DNA of 64,000 bases, taken from the NCBI GenBank assembly GCA_047495785.1, contig JBLDXI010000001.1, positions 4,836,001 to 4,900,000 of the forward strand, written 5' to 3'. The position numbers and the translations under genes are program-made. The stretch is from Lepidodermella squamata (lineage: Eukaryota > Gastrotricha). Numbering within the stretch: the stretch's first letter is position 1; the number at the start of each line of letters is the position of its first letter. Below are positions 11,301 to 24,873 of this stretch, piece after piece. The notes under the pieces are model-generated. The model had not been told where the DNA came from and searched no databases. It saw nothing but the letters and a program-made list of their open reading frames with translations.

Positions 11301-11952
11301 TATATCAATTCCGAATATCGATTTTACAAATCAGTGATTTTTCCGATATTACCAATCAAGGATGCCAACATAGAAAATAATTCCACATACCTGGGTGTAC
11401 CATGTTTCCTAATTTGAATATTCAAAGGTCAGTCGACGTGGAGAAACCGAAATTGCAGAAATTCTGATATAATATAATAGTGCCAGGACGCCTAAATTTT
11501 TTGCTGGAACTTCAATTTTGGCTGTGCAAATATTTTTATCATGACTTCTATAAATAATCTAAAATTTTAAGACCAAAATTCCGAAATTTTTTTCAACAAA
11601 ACCTGCAAAAAATATAATCATTTTCTACGAATTTTTCCAAATTAAGGAATTTCCCTTGAATTGGGTAGTCGGGAATTTCCCCGATAATTATTGGGACACA
11701 GAATACCATCTGGAATGTTGGATTTTCCTATAACCCAGAGTTTCTAAATTAAATTTTACCCAATTTGCTGCTACTGGAACTTTTCGAGCGTGACGAGGCG
11801 GCGGGAATCGGCGCCTGGACGCCGCCGCCGAGGGCCATCGACTGCGACTGGGCGGCAGCCGCGGCGGCGTGTTCGTCAAAGTGCGGCTGCGAGAAGCCGC
11901 TGAATATCGACAGCGTCATAAAAATGGCCAGCGATGCGACGATGCCAGCCAT
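8323..11952 (-). CDS. Nicotinic acetylcholine receptor alpha-type subunit 1
   Basis: Seven exons: 11760-11952, 10573-10912, 10236-10448, 9938-10081, 9574-9876, 8547-9219 and 8323-8490. They sum to 2034 nt, or 677 aa. Signal peptide [19 protein letters not shown], then an Ala/Gln- and Ser-rich leader. The ligand-binding domain has [19 protein letters not shown], the Cys-loop [15 protein letters not shown] (about residues 211-225) and the vicinal pair YPCCEE (about 288-289) that defines alpha subunits. TM1 follows [12 protein letters not shown]2 is [21 protein letters not shown] with the cation-selectivity Glu. The TM3-TM4 loop is about 240 residues, Ser/Pro-rich, with an amphipathic helix before TM4. 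It forms cation channels at synapses or muscle in the family generally. The TTTTAG just upstream of the ATG could be a cis- or trans-splice acceptor. Confidence 0.9.
11270..11560. repeat. Dispersed repeat, copy in nicotinic subunit intron 1
   Basis: Shares blocks with 43840-44130: ATCGATTTTACAAATCAGTG (11320s) and AGTGCCAGGACGC (11480s), in the same order and spacing. The opposite-strand forms CCACTAAA..GAGGTTCCAGC near 17670 and 21895 look like further copies. No coding capacity. Confidence 0.55.
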
Positions 11953-14170
11953 GATGAGCTTGCAGGCTAAAATCGCAAAATTCAAACAACAATTCGACAT
12001 TTTTAAATATTATTGAGCGGGAAATTTTGAAATAAAAAGAATGAATGAACCACAGCGAGTGGTCAATATTTTGATTAATATTGTACAGGATTATCATTAG
12101 GGTGATTAATAGCGACATTTTTGAAGGGCGAGGATGATTTCTAAATAAACGCAGTTTTGTCTCTCGCGGAAAATATTGCACTGAAACTGTTGGGGTTTGC
12201 TATAAATACGTATTAATAATTCAGAATTTTGCGCTCGCACGGTGCCACATGAGATTGGCGCGACTTTAGCGCGACTTTATCCGGCGTAAGATGAGCAGTG
12301 CGGCTCATTATTAAAATAATAATAAGTCATAATAAGAATGGTAACAATAGATCGCAAGTTAATGCCGCGCCAAAAAATTGCAATATTTTTTTGCGCGCGC
12401 ACATAATAATTTTTATTACACCAGTGAGTGTGCGAGGGTGTTTACAAAAGGTGCGTGTGCGCTACTTTTAACAAGATGCGCGCGTGCCATTGCGCAATTT
12501 TCGGCCTCGACGCCTATCAATACTCATCATCATCGCGCGCGCGGCTGATTAATCGGCCGAGCCCGCGCGCGCGCTCGTTCTTTGCGTAAAAGGTATCCAT
12601 CTAACCATCGTGATGGAACAATAATAAACCATCATTGTAACAGTTGTTGAGGTGAACAACGCCCGCGGTAACGTAGCGCGCATCACCGTTTTGTATCGTT
12701 CATCGCTGATTTTGGCGGCTTATTCGCGCCTTAATGAGATGAGCACCTGGTATTTACGAGGATTTATGTTAAATGCGTTATAGCTGGTTGAAAGATGAAT
12801 AATGACATGCCCGTCATAACACTAACGGGCTATCTTCAACACCGCACCAAGTTGCAGCAGTAGTGCATTTCACCTAATACACTGAATAACCTTGCTCGGT
12901 ACCAATTAAGGATGGGTGCAGGCCAAAAGTGATGCCTTTCCCCAGACACTGCGCTCCCGAAATTTTAAGAATAGAAAACAAGGCATCACCGTAGGGTAGG
13001 GTAGTTTTAGACAAAACCACGTTTTCTAAAGATTAAAAATTGGTCCTAATTCTGAAATTCACGGCGTATATGCTAATTTCCGAGTTGTATTGCAAATTTC
13101 GTCACGGATTTTACCTGATTTTTACGGGTCGAAAGCATATTTGAATAAAATTGGACAATAAGTACGGGTAACTTTGGGAATATTTCGAAAAAAGTTATGA
13201 GCAATTGGAGGTTCTCTAATCATCTGTTTTCCAAAAAAAACTCAAGATAACAATATTTTTATGAACTCTAAAATTACCAGATGCTCATGGCCCACGACAT
13301 TGACGGCATACATGTGCGCTAATCGATTAATTTCCGTTTTGGATCATTCACCCACACTAAATCAATAACGCGCTGGCAATAAAATTGTAATATATCTATT
13401 ATTAAAGATTTCTTTCACTTCGATTCGGCCATTTGTTTGAATTTTTAGAAAATATTTCAATTTTTCCGAATTGATTTTTTTGGATCGCTAAAATCGCTAA
13501 AAATTACGAGGAATTAATGACTGAGTGGAAACTGAGCCATCATTTAACAGTTTACTAATATCGTCAATCTTTGCAGCCACTTATGAGCAAAAAAGTTGTT
13601 TACCTCGTGGATATTTTGCTGTTTTGACGCAAATAAACAACAGTAATCCATGATTTCCTTACCTTTGTATTCGAAAAATAAGTTGTAGATCAGCATCTCG
13701 CATTAGGAATTAAGTAGGTCTTGCCGATGGCTCGAATACAAATAGCGATAAAAACAAGATACTAGAAGCTACATTTTTTCAAAAATTAAGGAAAAAAGCT
13801 AGAATAGTACCTAAATAAGTAAATTATCATGTCTCTATAATTCTTGCTATTAATTTCCGCTTTTGAGACTGTAAAAATGCCATTTAGTGATACTATATAG
13901 GAAGCGATCCTTATCCAATGTATCCTGTTATTGTTCTATTATCGAAAATCCACAGGATAAGGAAGTGCAACTGCCCATGACAAATTTAATCTTGCTGATT
14001 GATAAAAATGTCACAGATTCGCACAGCATCACTATAGTTGCGATGGACAAACAATTGGTTATGCTTGAGTTTATTGAAACACAATGGGGGTATATTTTGA
14101 AAAAAATGATAAGAAATACGTAAACATGTGTTGTCAATTGAAGTATTATTGCAATGATTTTGTGGATGTT
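11953..14170. other. Intergenic/regulatory region between two nicotinic subunit genes
   Basis: 2.2 kb upstream of the subunit 1 gene. Bases 12230-12760 are unusual: repeated GCGCGC runs (12393, 12478, 12535, 12565) alternate with AT-rich tracts, much like 20850-21200 upstream of the plus-strand subunit gene, and may be promoter or enhancer DNA. A 78-codon frame at 13887-14123 has no recognisable homology and I do not call it. Confidence 0.35.
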
Positions 14171-17100
14171 TCAGTGTTCATGGCTGGTTTCGCTGAATCC
14201 TGTGCCGCGGATCGCCGGCGTGGTGTCGTAGAGAGACGGCGAGCGCAGGAGAATGGCGATGGTGCCGAACATTGAAGCTGCCGTGAAAACAATGAGGAAG
14301 AGGCGGTCGAAAACCCGAGCGACAGCTTCCCAATCGTCCTTCACCTGCAGAGACATCGAGGATTTTGAATTATATTAGGTTATCATTCGAGTAATAGCAG
14401 TATGGATATAGTCTTGGAATTATGGCATAAAGAAAGGAAAAAGATAGGAAGCGTGTGAATGAAGGAAAGCAATGGAAGGGGAAGCGAGGGGAAGCTAAGG
14501 GCAAATGCGGGGAAGATAAAGGACAGGAAGTGGAGTCAAAGGGAAATAAAATGCAACAGAGGAGCAAAGCAGATGGAAGGAAAGGAAAGGAAAGGAAAGG
14601 AAAGGAAAGGAAAGGAAAGGAAAGGAAAGGAAAGGAAAGGAAAGGAAAGGAAAGGAAAGGAAAAGGATTTCCACTTCGAAATTTGACATACCTTTGCATC
14701 GACTGTGCTATCATGGTATCGCGTCGAAATGAACTGAATGCATCTAACTGCGTCCTGTACCTCCGGCAGATGCATGTACTCCTTGATCATCGACATGGTA
14801 TCGCCTAACATCGGCTTCGCAGCTTGACACAGCAAACGCTGATACCGACCAGGCATCTCCGTTGCCTTTCTCCGACTTTTCAAAACCCTGGCCAACTTCC
14901 GCGTTGCCCCAACCCTGCCATGCTGTCTCGGCGGCGACCTGACCGGGGGTAGCCTATCCCCTGGTTTCAACCACCTTCCCATGTGGTACAGCTCGGGCAT
15001 AGACGCGGCGGAGGAGCCGAAATCAAGGCACCAAATCGGGTCTTCGTAAATCGTGTTTTGATAGTGCCGAGATACAGAGGTATCAGTTGAGTCGTCGATT
15101 CCATACTCGCCATATTGGCTACTGCTCGACCCGGTGTCCTCCCACACAAACTCAGGGTCATCGACTAAGTGATTCTCCTCGTCCTCTGGAGTCTTCTGTT
15201 TCGAGAAAATCGTAGTCTGGAACCATAGAATCATTGGCAGAACATCTAGGAACATGTATCGCATCCAATAAGGCATTTTGCAGGCGTAAGGATGTCGAAA
15301 ATGGTTGTAGAGCGTCAAAACAGTGACGGCTATCGACAGTGTGACAAGAATCATGGTGAACAACAGGTACTTGCCCATTAGCGGTAGGACAAGCGAAGTC
15401 GGCGGGATGATTTCTGATAGCAACAGGATGAACCATGTTAGTGACAACATGGTTGAGATCGAAAATGCGACTTTTTCACTGCTCTTCGCAGGTAGGTAGA
15501 AGACCAGGACTGTTATGATGGCTGAAAACAAAAATGATTTCACAAGATAAGGAATCCATCATTTGGGATAAGGAAGAATTATAATCCGAGGACTAAGGAT
15601 GACCGTCATTCCCTATAGTATGGAAAGAGGCTTTGGTTCTCGTAAATAACCCAATGAAGGACCCCTTGTTCCCATCGTTTAGCTAAACTTCCCCCGTATG
15701 TCAAAGTTGAGGACATAACAAAGGACTCAGAAGATTAAGCTGAGATGGAATTATCCCTATCTTTTCATTGACTTACCTATCATGACGCAAGGAATGATGA
15801 GGTTGATGGTGTAGAACAAAGTTCTTCGTCTGATTTTGATCATGTAAGTCACATCGACGTATTCCTCGGCACAGCAAGGATATCGGAAAACTTTGCGAAG
15901 TCCCGTGATTTCCATCACGTCCCATTCGACAGACTCGTAGAAGCCGGACATGTCTGCTTTCGTGTTGTCGTCCTTGCTGACTGTTCCGTCAGGTTGCAAC
16001 AGCAGGTAATCGACTTTTGACACGTCATAGGTCCAAGGTCCAAACTAGAGGAGGGACAAATTAATCAAGGAAAAGTTAGGCTGAATGTCTGGTCGATCTT
16101 ACCTTCATTTCGCAAAGCTGGGAGTCATAAGGAAAGAACTCGACGTCAATGGCGCAGAAGGATTTGTACATTGCAGGTGGCTCCCAAACTACCTGTTGGT
16201 GAGGAAATGATGATATAGAAACTAAATCATATTCAAGGACGATAGATCCCATAAGGTTCCAAACTGGTTTGAATCAGCGTAGAAGCAGTCTATTTTAAAT
16301 TCAAGAACAGCATAGATTCAATGCGGCGGACCCATCATTAATCTCATTTTTACGAAAAAAATTTTCAGTGGAAATTTTGAAGCCAATGATTGTAGGTACT
16401 GAAAGGATTGAATTCAGCAGTTCAGAACTTCGAAATCTACTTATAAGCATTAATTTTGCGTTGGTTGGGAGTTGCGGCAAAATCACTTCGAAAATCACTT
16501 TCGTCTTACAAGTATCTGCCCCCTACTGGAATAAAGCTGGAACCCTGATCAGGACCAATCAGTAAAACGCATCCAGCTAAGGTCTTGGCAAATCCGACTA
16601 TGGATATGGTTCCAAGCAGGTACCACTTTGGAACCCACTAGAAGTGCTCTATTCCTAAATTATGAAATAAGTCAACCCTAACCACAAGTGGAGTGAATTT
16701 TTCCTAGTTTCGTGGTACCACGCTGGTACCATTCAGTACAAACTTGGAACCTGGGTTAAATCGTATGTAAAACGCACCAATCCATCGTAGCGAACTTCGA
16801 TTTTCGTGTGAATCGTGATTTGGTAGTCACCATCCGCGTTGTTGTACAAAACGGTATCCGGCAGCCAAATTTCATCGGCCGGAATGTAGAGTGACTCGAT
16901 GCCACCGAAAGACGCCGGGTCCCACGTCAACCCGGAATCGTACCACTCATGCCGCAGCCATACGTTCGTTGTCATAATTTGGTTCTTCTCATCCACATCG
17001 ACAATCTGCGTCAACTTCATGAGTAAGCGAATGATGACAGTGTCACCCGTAGTGTTGACGGGAAGCACGTGGTAGTTGTAGTTGCGTAACAGGGTCGCGT

Positions 17101-17311
17101 AAAGGTAAGGCCCCGGGTTGTCAGGGGTGACACGGTCGAAATGCACCTCAGGGTGCAGGCGACCATACTCTGGATCGCTGTGGTAAATCGACAGGCGGCG
17201 ACGGGAGAAAATGCCCAAGGCACTAGCTGCCAGGCGAGTTTCGTGGCTTGAAACAGCGCTGAACGCCCAGCAGAGTGAAAGAGCTAAGCAGGCCAATTTG
17301 GGATCTCTCAT
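14171..17311 (-). CDS. Nicotinic acetylcholine receptor alpha-type subunit 2
   Basis: Five exons: 16778-17311, 16103-16192, 15777-16044, 14692-15521 and 14171-14344. They sum to 1896 nt, or 631 aa. Start at ATG 17311 ([18 protein letters not shown], a signal peptide); ATG 17329 lies before a TTCTAG and is less likely. The binding domain closely matches subunit 1: [10 protein letters not shown], Cys-loop [15 protein letters not shown] (191-205), vicinal pair YPCCAEE (265-266), TM1 after [12 protein letters not shown]2 [21 protein letters not shown]. Here SSE replaces the usual SGE before TM2. TM4 is [20 protein letters not shown]. The loop between TM3 and TM4 is about 220 residues. Close sequence, same strand and shared splice sites mark it as a tandem duplicate of subunit 1 that lost some introns, or the reverse. 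Confidence 0.9.
14579..14664. repeat. (GGAAA)n microsatellite in the last intron of nicotinic subunit 2
   Basis: About 17 almost perfect GGAAA units. In the gene's sense direction this is a TTTCC polypyrimidine tract beginning about 22 nt after the donor site at 14691. A shorter, opposite-strand CCTTT array lies at 18918-18946. Confidence 0.9.
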
Positions 17312-17329
17312 AATAGCTAGAAAAAACAT

Positions 17330-20300
17330 ATAATTGTTGCGTCAACTGATGCTTGGTCTTTTCGTTCAAAAATTCTCGACTCTAATAAATTCTTTATCGA
17401 CTTCGAGGTATCGGATCGAAGTTTCGAAGCCTAAATCAGAAACTGTCAAACCTAAATAAATCCGAAGAGTTAATGAGAAATTCTTCATGAAAGAAGGCAT
17501 GATTTTAATTAATTAATTAATTTAATTATTTAATTAATTATTTAATTTCCGAGTTCAGGTCGGCTGAGATAGAATAGAATAATCGCGGAACGGGAAATTC
17601 CTTTTTTTCCCATTGATGAGAAAAGTAAAAATTCAATGCCCTGAGGATAAGGCCCTGATATTTTAACCACTAAATTGAGGTTCCAGCCTTATACAGAATT
17701 GTAACGATTCGTTTGCGATTTTGAAAATGTCAAAATGTTGCCCGTAATGATGACATTGACCTCTGTTTGGGTAAGTTTAAGAACCCTTAAAATATTTTCA
17801 ATTTTTCCTATCGAAAATGTTTTCGAAAACAACCATACGATCGATACCAGCTATATGGGTAGATGGCTGGGAAAATATTTTAGGAAAATTCGGAAAATTA
17901 TCACCAAAAGTAACTTGTAGAATACAAGGTTCGTTTGAAAAGGACGAAATGGACCCAGTTATAGGTCTTAAAACCTTGAAATGAATGGGATCGATCGAAG
18001 CTGAGATGTCGGCTTTTTTATCGCGTGAATAGGGAAGAACGACCAATATAGGAAATAAGATACAGATAGGACTGCTCTTGTTGCCTTTTCATTAGGGAAA
18101 AATGCAAGCTTAGGCCGAAAATTCTCGAAAATACCGATTAAGGTCCCCGATGTTACGCGCGGGTTGGATCTAAATCTGCCATTTCGTAGATATTTGCCCT
18201 AAATCGGTATAAGGGCGTTTGATGAGGTCTGCACTTGGCTGATGCAACAAGATATCGGTGGATTATATCGCAATCGAATTCGGGGCATAAGTGCCCACCG
18301 ATGTAGAAGGCATCGTTGTTTTACCGGTCGAGCGTATCATCGCCTGGCCGTTCATTACACCATATACTTACGCGTATATACCTCCTACCTGTTCAACATG
18401 GGCGTTGAAACACAGCAGCCTATATGATATTATAAGTTGCGTTTGATTGATTGCGGCCGCGTTGATTTCGGCGGTGCGGAACCGAAAATTACGCCATCTT
18501 ATCACTTTTTAGCGCGCTCAACTGCGAGCCAGCATTGTTATATTGTTATTACTTTTATTAAGGATAATTCGCTGGTTCAAAAATAACATTGCTGTTTTAT
18601 AGATATTGCCCACGCTTCACGTACAAGCGGTCAAGTTTTATCAGCCGGAAATCGAGATGTTGATTTCCAGGTGCTTTTTCATCCTCCACGTACCTACTGA
18701 TCAATGAAGCGTAACGGTGCTACATTTTAACTCTGTATCGGTAAAATAGCAGGTTATTCTGATCAGGGTCCAAAGATCAAATTTCGCATCCTTTTATTCA
18801 GAAGTTATCTTTTTTTGGCAGCATCAAGTTCGGGATCTTATAAATTATTCCTTAATGTTATCACAAGATTTGCCCTCATTCTTCGTAGGCTGAACCTTAA
18901 ACATTGGAAACTTCCTCACCTTTCCTTTCCTTTCCTTTCCTTTCCCACATTTGCCCTTTTCTTCCTCTTGTGTCCCTTTCATATTGTCATATTGAAAATA
19001 AGTGTAGGTATTTAATTTTATACTATGTCCTCTAGTTTTGTGTTGTGAGAAAAAATGTCGTTCAAACTTCATTGAAAATTGAATTGTTTGGCCAAATGTA
19101 CGTTAGTACTTGCTATTTTTGAATCGCAAATTTGCACGAATTTGTCCTCAGTCAGTAAAACCAGGACCGATATTGCACTTCGTTTTTTGCATCGACAAGG
19201 CACTTGAGTGTTCATGAGCTATAACTATATACCACTTTTAATAAGATGTGACTTGTCCTGAAAAAAGCGCCACCAGAATGGGCCTCATTACGCGCTTTTA
19301 TTGGACCTTTCTGTCAAATGCGCGCTAATTTTTATTTAGTGCGCGCTTTTCGCATTTTATATTAGCATCATTATTATTATTGCGTTTTTTACTCGGCCAA
19401 TTTGTTACGCGAAATCACGTCTGATTTTCTTGTACCGAGTCAAAGGCTGTTATTCTTCCACCATATCTGCCGCATTCATCATCACGGCATGAAAAAAAGT
19501 TATGACTTGCTCAAAGCTAGTAATTATGTTTATTCCGCTAAACTGGTTACATCAGCGGCGATATAATGCTATTAGGTGTGTCGAAAAAGACATATTAATA
19601 TTATTATAAGAAGACTGATAAATTATTATTGGCCGCTAGTTTTTTGTTTATTTATCCCATTTTTCACGAGCCGATGAGTTGCCCACCGCACGTGCGCTAT
19701 CGTTCGATACTTTTTTGTGGCCTTCGCTGCGTATCCTATCTTTCGACGTGGGGCTATATATTATATAACAGAGCGATCATCACCGTCTTTATACAAATGT
19801 GCGGAGAATAATCGCTACCAATGTGTAATAGGTATTTATGCTCGGCCGGTGCATATTTGCGAATGGAGTTGGACTCGCGGCGAGACTGACCGCTACTTTC
19901 GTTACCAAGTTTTAACAATTATTAACTTGAAAATTCCAAGCTGGAAAATATTAGCTATAGGAAATGCTTCCGAACTAAGCTAATTTTTATTGTATTTTGT
20001 CATGAAGCACTCTGTTCGATTTTAGGTCCGACAATTCAGCAACGAATTTTCAGCAACCAGTGTGACATTTCAGCAAAGCAATAATTGCATTTAAATATCA
20101 TTAAGGCTGATTATCGATTTAGTAGCACCTTGCACACAATTTTTTCATCGAGTTTTTCCGATTGAGAATGAGATGAGATTGGATGAGGCGATTGCCAAAT
20201 ATTTTGAGAATTTCGGAAAAATAATTTCTTAGATTTTTGCTTTCCGTAAGTCAGATTTTTCAAAAAATACCGTTAAAATTTGGAAAGTTTTGAGAATTGT

Positions 20301-21565
20301 CGCAACAGTGTTCACGCATAGTTTGCGAGTTCAACAACTGTTAGGTATCTTAGGTTAGAAACCACAGTTTTTTCTTTTCGTTCTTGATTGATGTCTTGAA
20401 TTGCCATTTTGAAGTTGAGGGAGTTGGTCTAAGTTGCCAGAGTAAGAATCTGTTTTATTATTAGCGATACCAAATTTCGGAAAAACAATGTGCCCAAAAA
20501 TGACATTTCAATTTTCAATGTTCATGGCTTTTAAATCTTGATACGAAAATTATTTAATATTGGCTCCGCCATTCCTATTTAAAACTATTTTAATTTCATT
20601 TCGCTCATTTCAATCGCTATTAACTGGCTGGCAATTACGTACTAAGATTGCGAAAAATCAGAAGATTCACAGATTTGAAAAGTTCGGATTCTAGCCTCAA
20701 CATTTAAAAAAGGGTCCCGATTCCATTTCGGCCCTCGAAAAATTGAATTTAACATAGCGCCAAGGTAGCTCTAAATTAGAAATAATAAATTGCCACTATT
20801 TTATCTAAATTTGACCTTTATTCGGTAATTGGTCATCGCCGTTCGATATTGCGCGCGCGCACATGTGGTTGCGCAATAAAAAAGATGCGCGCATATTTCG
20901 GAATATAATGTTGCGCAACAATAACTGCGCGGATGTTCCGTCGAATGTTTATACCACCCGCACCGTGACTCGGCACCACCGCACCCTAACCCGCCAGCAT
21001 GCATACTTGATGGTGTATCCACGGACGATGAAAGCGCGGCGCCCAGTTTTACGCACAAACAACGCACGCGGCGGCCGTGTAACTAGTATTTAGTGCTAGT
21101 ATCGAAGCGCGTTGTAAAATCACCATAAGTAATCAAAAATCGTTAGGCCACGCGCGCAGATGTTAACTTTCAGGCGAATAACAAAGCGCGCGCGCGCATA
21201 TATGCATTTTTATGCGCCAGATGCGATTTGCGCGCCATTTCTGAACATCATCATCTCAAATCGCTACATTTTAACCGGCGTGGCCCAGCTCTAATGGCAT
21301 CTTCAGCTAATCACCGGCATGGTTGTCTCGATTTATTATAGTGGTGCTCAGTGTGGTGGTGTTCGCTCGCCTGCCTTGTTATCATTATACCATTACCTAC
21401 CTAAATGAGGAGAGCACCCTGTTTAGCCTCGGCGCACCTTTTTCACCGCCTCGCCTCCGTTAAAGTAGCGCAACATCAGCCACATTCATGAACGAAACTC
21501 GGGCGCGTAAACATCGTACCTATTTCGTATTTTTTTTATCAATTTAGAGAATTTATTTGTAAAAT
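17330..21565. other. Intergenic region between divergent nicotinic subunit genes
   Basis: 4.2 kb between the minus-strand alpha 2 and plus-strand non-alpha genes. It contains a TTAATTAA-rich run (17509-17556), copies of the dispersed repeat (about 17660-17960), a CCTTT array (18918-18946) and a GC-rich, GCGCGC-containing stretch at 20830-21240 just upstream of the plus-strand start. No coding exon recognised. Confidence 0.4.
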
Positions 21566-24500
21566 ATGCTGCCGAGTCGAACGGCGCGACTGTCGGCAGT
21601 CATTTTATTGTGGCTCGTCGTATTTACAGGTAAATTTCTCCTGTCTGAATTCACTTGGAACGATGTTTCGCCGAAAATATTTCCGAGCTGCTAACAGATA
21701 AAATCGTGATTTTACACTATTATTCAAAAATGTTCAACAAATTACGTTCGCTCCCGCTTTAGGTCAAGTTTAACTTCGCTAAGCAATATTCTGGGATTTT
21801 TTCCTTTCATTTTTTTAATTTCCTTGCTTTTATTCCAAATTTTGAGATTCCAAATTTGTTTCAACTTCGAAAGTTAAGACGTAAATATTTGGACCACCAA
21901 AAGTGAGGTTCCGGCACTAAAATTAGGCGATTTCGACTTTTCCATTTGGCAATAGAGACCTGGGATGTTTTATTTTTATGCCCTATGGTGCCATATAAAC
22001 AATGTAGGAAAATTATCAATGCCGGTTTCAAAGCTGGTAGATATCAGAAAAATCACTTCAAATTCAATTTCAATTTGAAAAATCGATACGATAGAATCGA
22101 TCTGGGTCCTGTGGATCGAAAATTAACTCGTTAACAGACCACTCGGAGCGCAAGTGCTACGCATGATGACCGAAAAAGTTGAGATTCTAGGGAAGACGCG
22201 AAACTCCAACATCCAATCCAACATAATTTGAAAATGATTGTGATTGAATCTCAAATTTAGACCTGGAAATCAGGATTCGGAAATTCAGGAATAGTTTTTC
22301 AAGGTTAATCTCAAAAGATAATAGTACTTTCTGCTTACCTGATAAAAGATAAAATAGAGTGAATTTATTTATTCTTCGATTAGAGCGAAAACTCAATATT
22401 TTTGATTGTGGATTTCGTATTTTTTGAAGCATAATTTTAACGCAATTTTTGTCATTTTTTCTTAGCGGATGCGAGTGAAAAAGAAGCGGCGCTGGTTAAT
22501 CACCTGTTCTACTCGTACAACCCGTTGATTCGGCCGGCTCAAGATGCCAACGATGTCGTTCGCATTTGCTTCGGCCTGCAGTTGATCCAGCTGATTACGG
22601 TCGATGAGCGCAACCAGGTCATGAAATCGAACGTGTGGATGCGCATGCGGTGGATGGACTACCAACTGCGATGGAACCCGGAAGACTACGACAATATCAC
22701 TGTCATACGCGTAAGCTAATTTTACCTTAATTTTTTACCTAAAATGTAGGAAAGATTGAAAAACCTGAATGAAGACTTCGTTATAGAGAGGTAAACCGCT
22801 CGACGGGTCCGTAGGAAAATTAGTATGTAAGTTGGGCAGCATATTTCTGAGAATGGGCTGAATAGAAAGTTATAAAATTAGGAATAGGAATAACTCTTGT
22901 CCTAGCCGTATGGTGTCGTTAATAATTAGGAATTTTACAAAATATTTAGAAGTAGGGAAAATTCTGAAAATTCTCTGAAAATTCAATTGTTGGAAAATTT
23001 GCTGAACTCCCTTGAATTGGGACTTTCCTATAACTTTTGGAAATTTTCATTCAATTTTCAGGATCGACTTTCGAGTTTATCGAAGTTTGATTAATAATTT
23101 TCACTATTATTATTTTTTCGGTCAAGATTGCGTCCGACAGAGTTTGGCAGCCTGATATTGTGCTATTTAACAATGCCGATGGCAAGTATGAGGTGTCTTA
23201 CAAATCGCGAGCACTGCTCTACAGCAAAAACATCACTTCGCCCGAAGTTTTCTTCCTACCTCCGTCGATCTACAAAAGCAGCTGTAGGATCGACGTCAAA
23301 TATTTTCCTTTCGGTAAGTTAAAAACCGAATTTTCTATACAACTTCATACTCTGGAGGACAAGTAAGGTACAAGTGCCTAATTTGTGATGAAATCAATTC
23401 AATTTAGTCAATTCAGAAGTGAAAATGTCAGAAAATGACCAGGAAAATCGAACATTTGAACTTTTAAAATTGATAAGATCGTTACTCATATTGACGCAAT
23501 CCTAATTGAGTTCACACTTAGGAATCCTATCGAGATAGCAGACATTCCTAAGATAGCTCGTTAATAGGGAAGCAATCGGCATTAGGAATCTTTTAAGAGT
23601 CATGGAAACAGCTGAGAAACAGGATTAACAATAGGATTAGAATATCAGTGGTTTTAAGATCAGGAATAGGAAATACCCGAGTACAAAGTGAGGCTATTCC
23701 TGCTTTCTATCCTATATCCTACAGCAATAACTTGAGGCGATTGTGAATCATTGTCATTGTTTTTTTTCCAATTTTTTAGATCAACAAGAATGCGAAATGA
23801 AATTCGGTTCGTGGACATTTAACGCGGAGCAAGTTGACCTCGAATTCGACGGCGGCTTCCCCTACGTCGACCTTAGCGACTACGTGGTCAGCGGCACGTG
23901 GGACGTCATCGACTGCCCTGGCTACCACCGCAAAATCATCGGCGTCAACGGCGAGCCGAATCGGACGCGAATCGACTTCAAAATCGTACTACGCCGCAAA
24001 ACGCTCTTCTACACTGTCAACTTGATCATACCGTGCGTGCTCATCTCCTTCCTTTCGATCTGCGTATTCTACCTACCGGCAGATGCTGGCGAGAAGATGA
24101 CCCTGTCCATTTCTATCTTGCTCGCCCTGGTTGTGTTTCTGCTGCTGTTGCAAAAGATTCTACCGCCAACGTCGACAACAATCCCACTCATCGCGAGTTA
24201 CCTGCTGTTCACGTTCATTTTGAACATTATATCGATTGTTGTGACTGTCGTTATCATCAACTGGAGCCACAGGACCCCGAGGACGCATACGATGCCTCGC
24301 TGGGTGCGCGTGGTCTTCATCGACGTATTACCTCGCTTTCTACTCATGTCACACCCGTCGCATGAGAAATCAACCCTATTAGGATGTGGGTCACGCCGCG
24401 GGTCATCGAACCAAGACGACAATGCCTACTACTCAGTCGCTGCAGACTCAACTTGTTGGTCGTCATCCCGATCCCAGGAAGTTCAGGACCACGCTAAACA

Positions 24501-24873
24501 AATCGCGCCACTACGCCCTAACAAACCGCCGCCAATGTTCGGCACAAGTTCGGAGCTGGACGCGTCATCCAACCACAAAGTTCTGTTGACTCGTGAGATC
24601 TATAAAACCGTCCAATCCATCCGTTACATCGCGCATCACTTGAAGAAGGAAGATGACTACGACCAGGTGTCGAAGGATTGGAAGTTTGTCGGTTTGGTCA
24701 TCGATCGATTGCTGCTGATTGTCTTCTTCCTCGTAACCACAGGCGGTACAATCGGCATTTTCATCAACAGCCCGCATATTTTCGACATTGTCGAACAGCA
24801 GGCGATTGTTGACCGGTTGAAGCGCATCAAGCATGAGGCGAGTAAAGTTCGTACGAACAGCTGTTTCGAGTAG
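21566..24873 (+). CDS. Nicotinic acetylcholine receptor non-alpha subunit
   Basis: Four exons: 21566-21629, 22466-22710, 23127-23313 and 23780-24873. They sum to 1590 nt, or 529 aa. Signal peptide TARLSAVILLWLVVFTG. The extracellular domain has NVWMRMRWMDYQLRW, VWQPDIVLFNNADG and the Cys-loop C-RIDVKYFPFDQQE-C (156-170). Loop C has a single cysteine (VIDCPGYHRK), not an adjacent pair, so this is a non-alpha (beta-like) subunit. TM1 follows FYTVNLIIPC; TM2 is GEKMTLSISILLALVVFLLLL; TM4 VIDRLLLIVFFLVTTGGTIGIF. Non-alpha subunits supply the complementary face of the acetylcholine site and need an alpha partner; the two alpha genes next door are candidates. That pairing is inference. Confidence 0.9.

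Noticed and set aside
13887-14123. 78-codon plus-strand frame with a competing minus-strand frame
   Set aside because: No signal peptide, domain, splice partner or compositional bias; a frame this long occurs by chance in the region.
14455-14808. Lys/Gly-rich and Phe/Leu-rich frames over the GGAAA repeat
   Set aside because: Pure microsatellite translation (KGKER, FLSFP repeats) within an intron.
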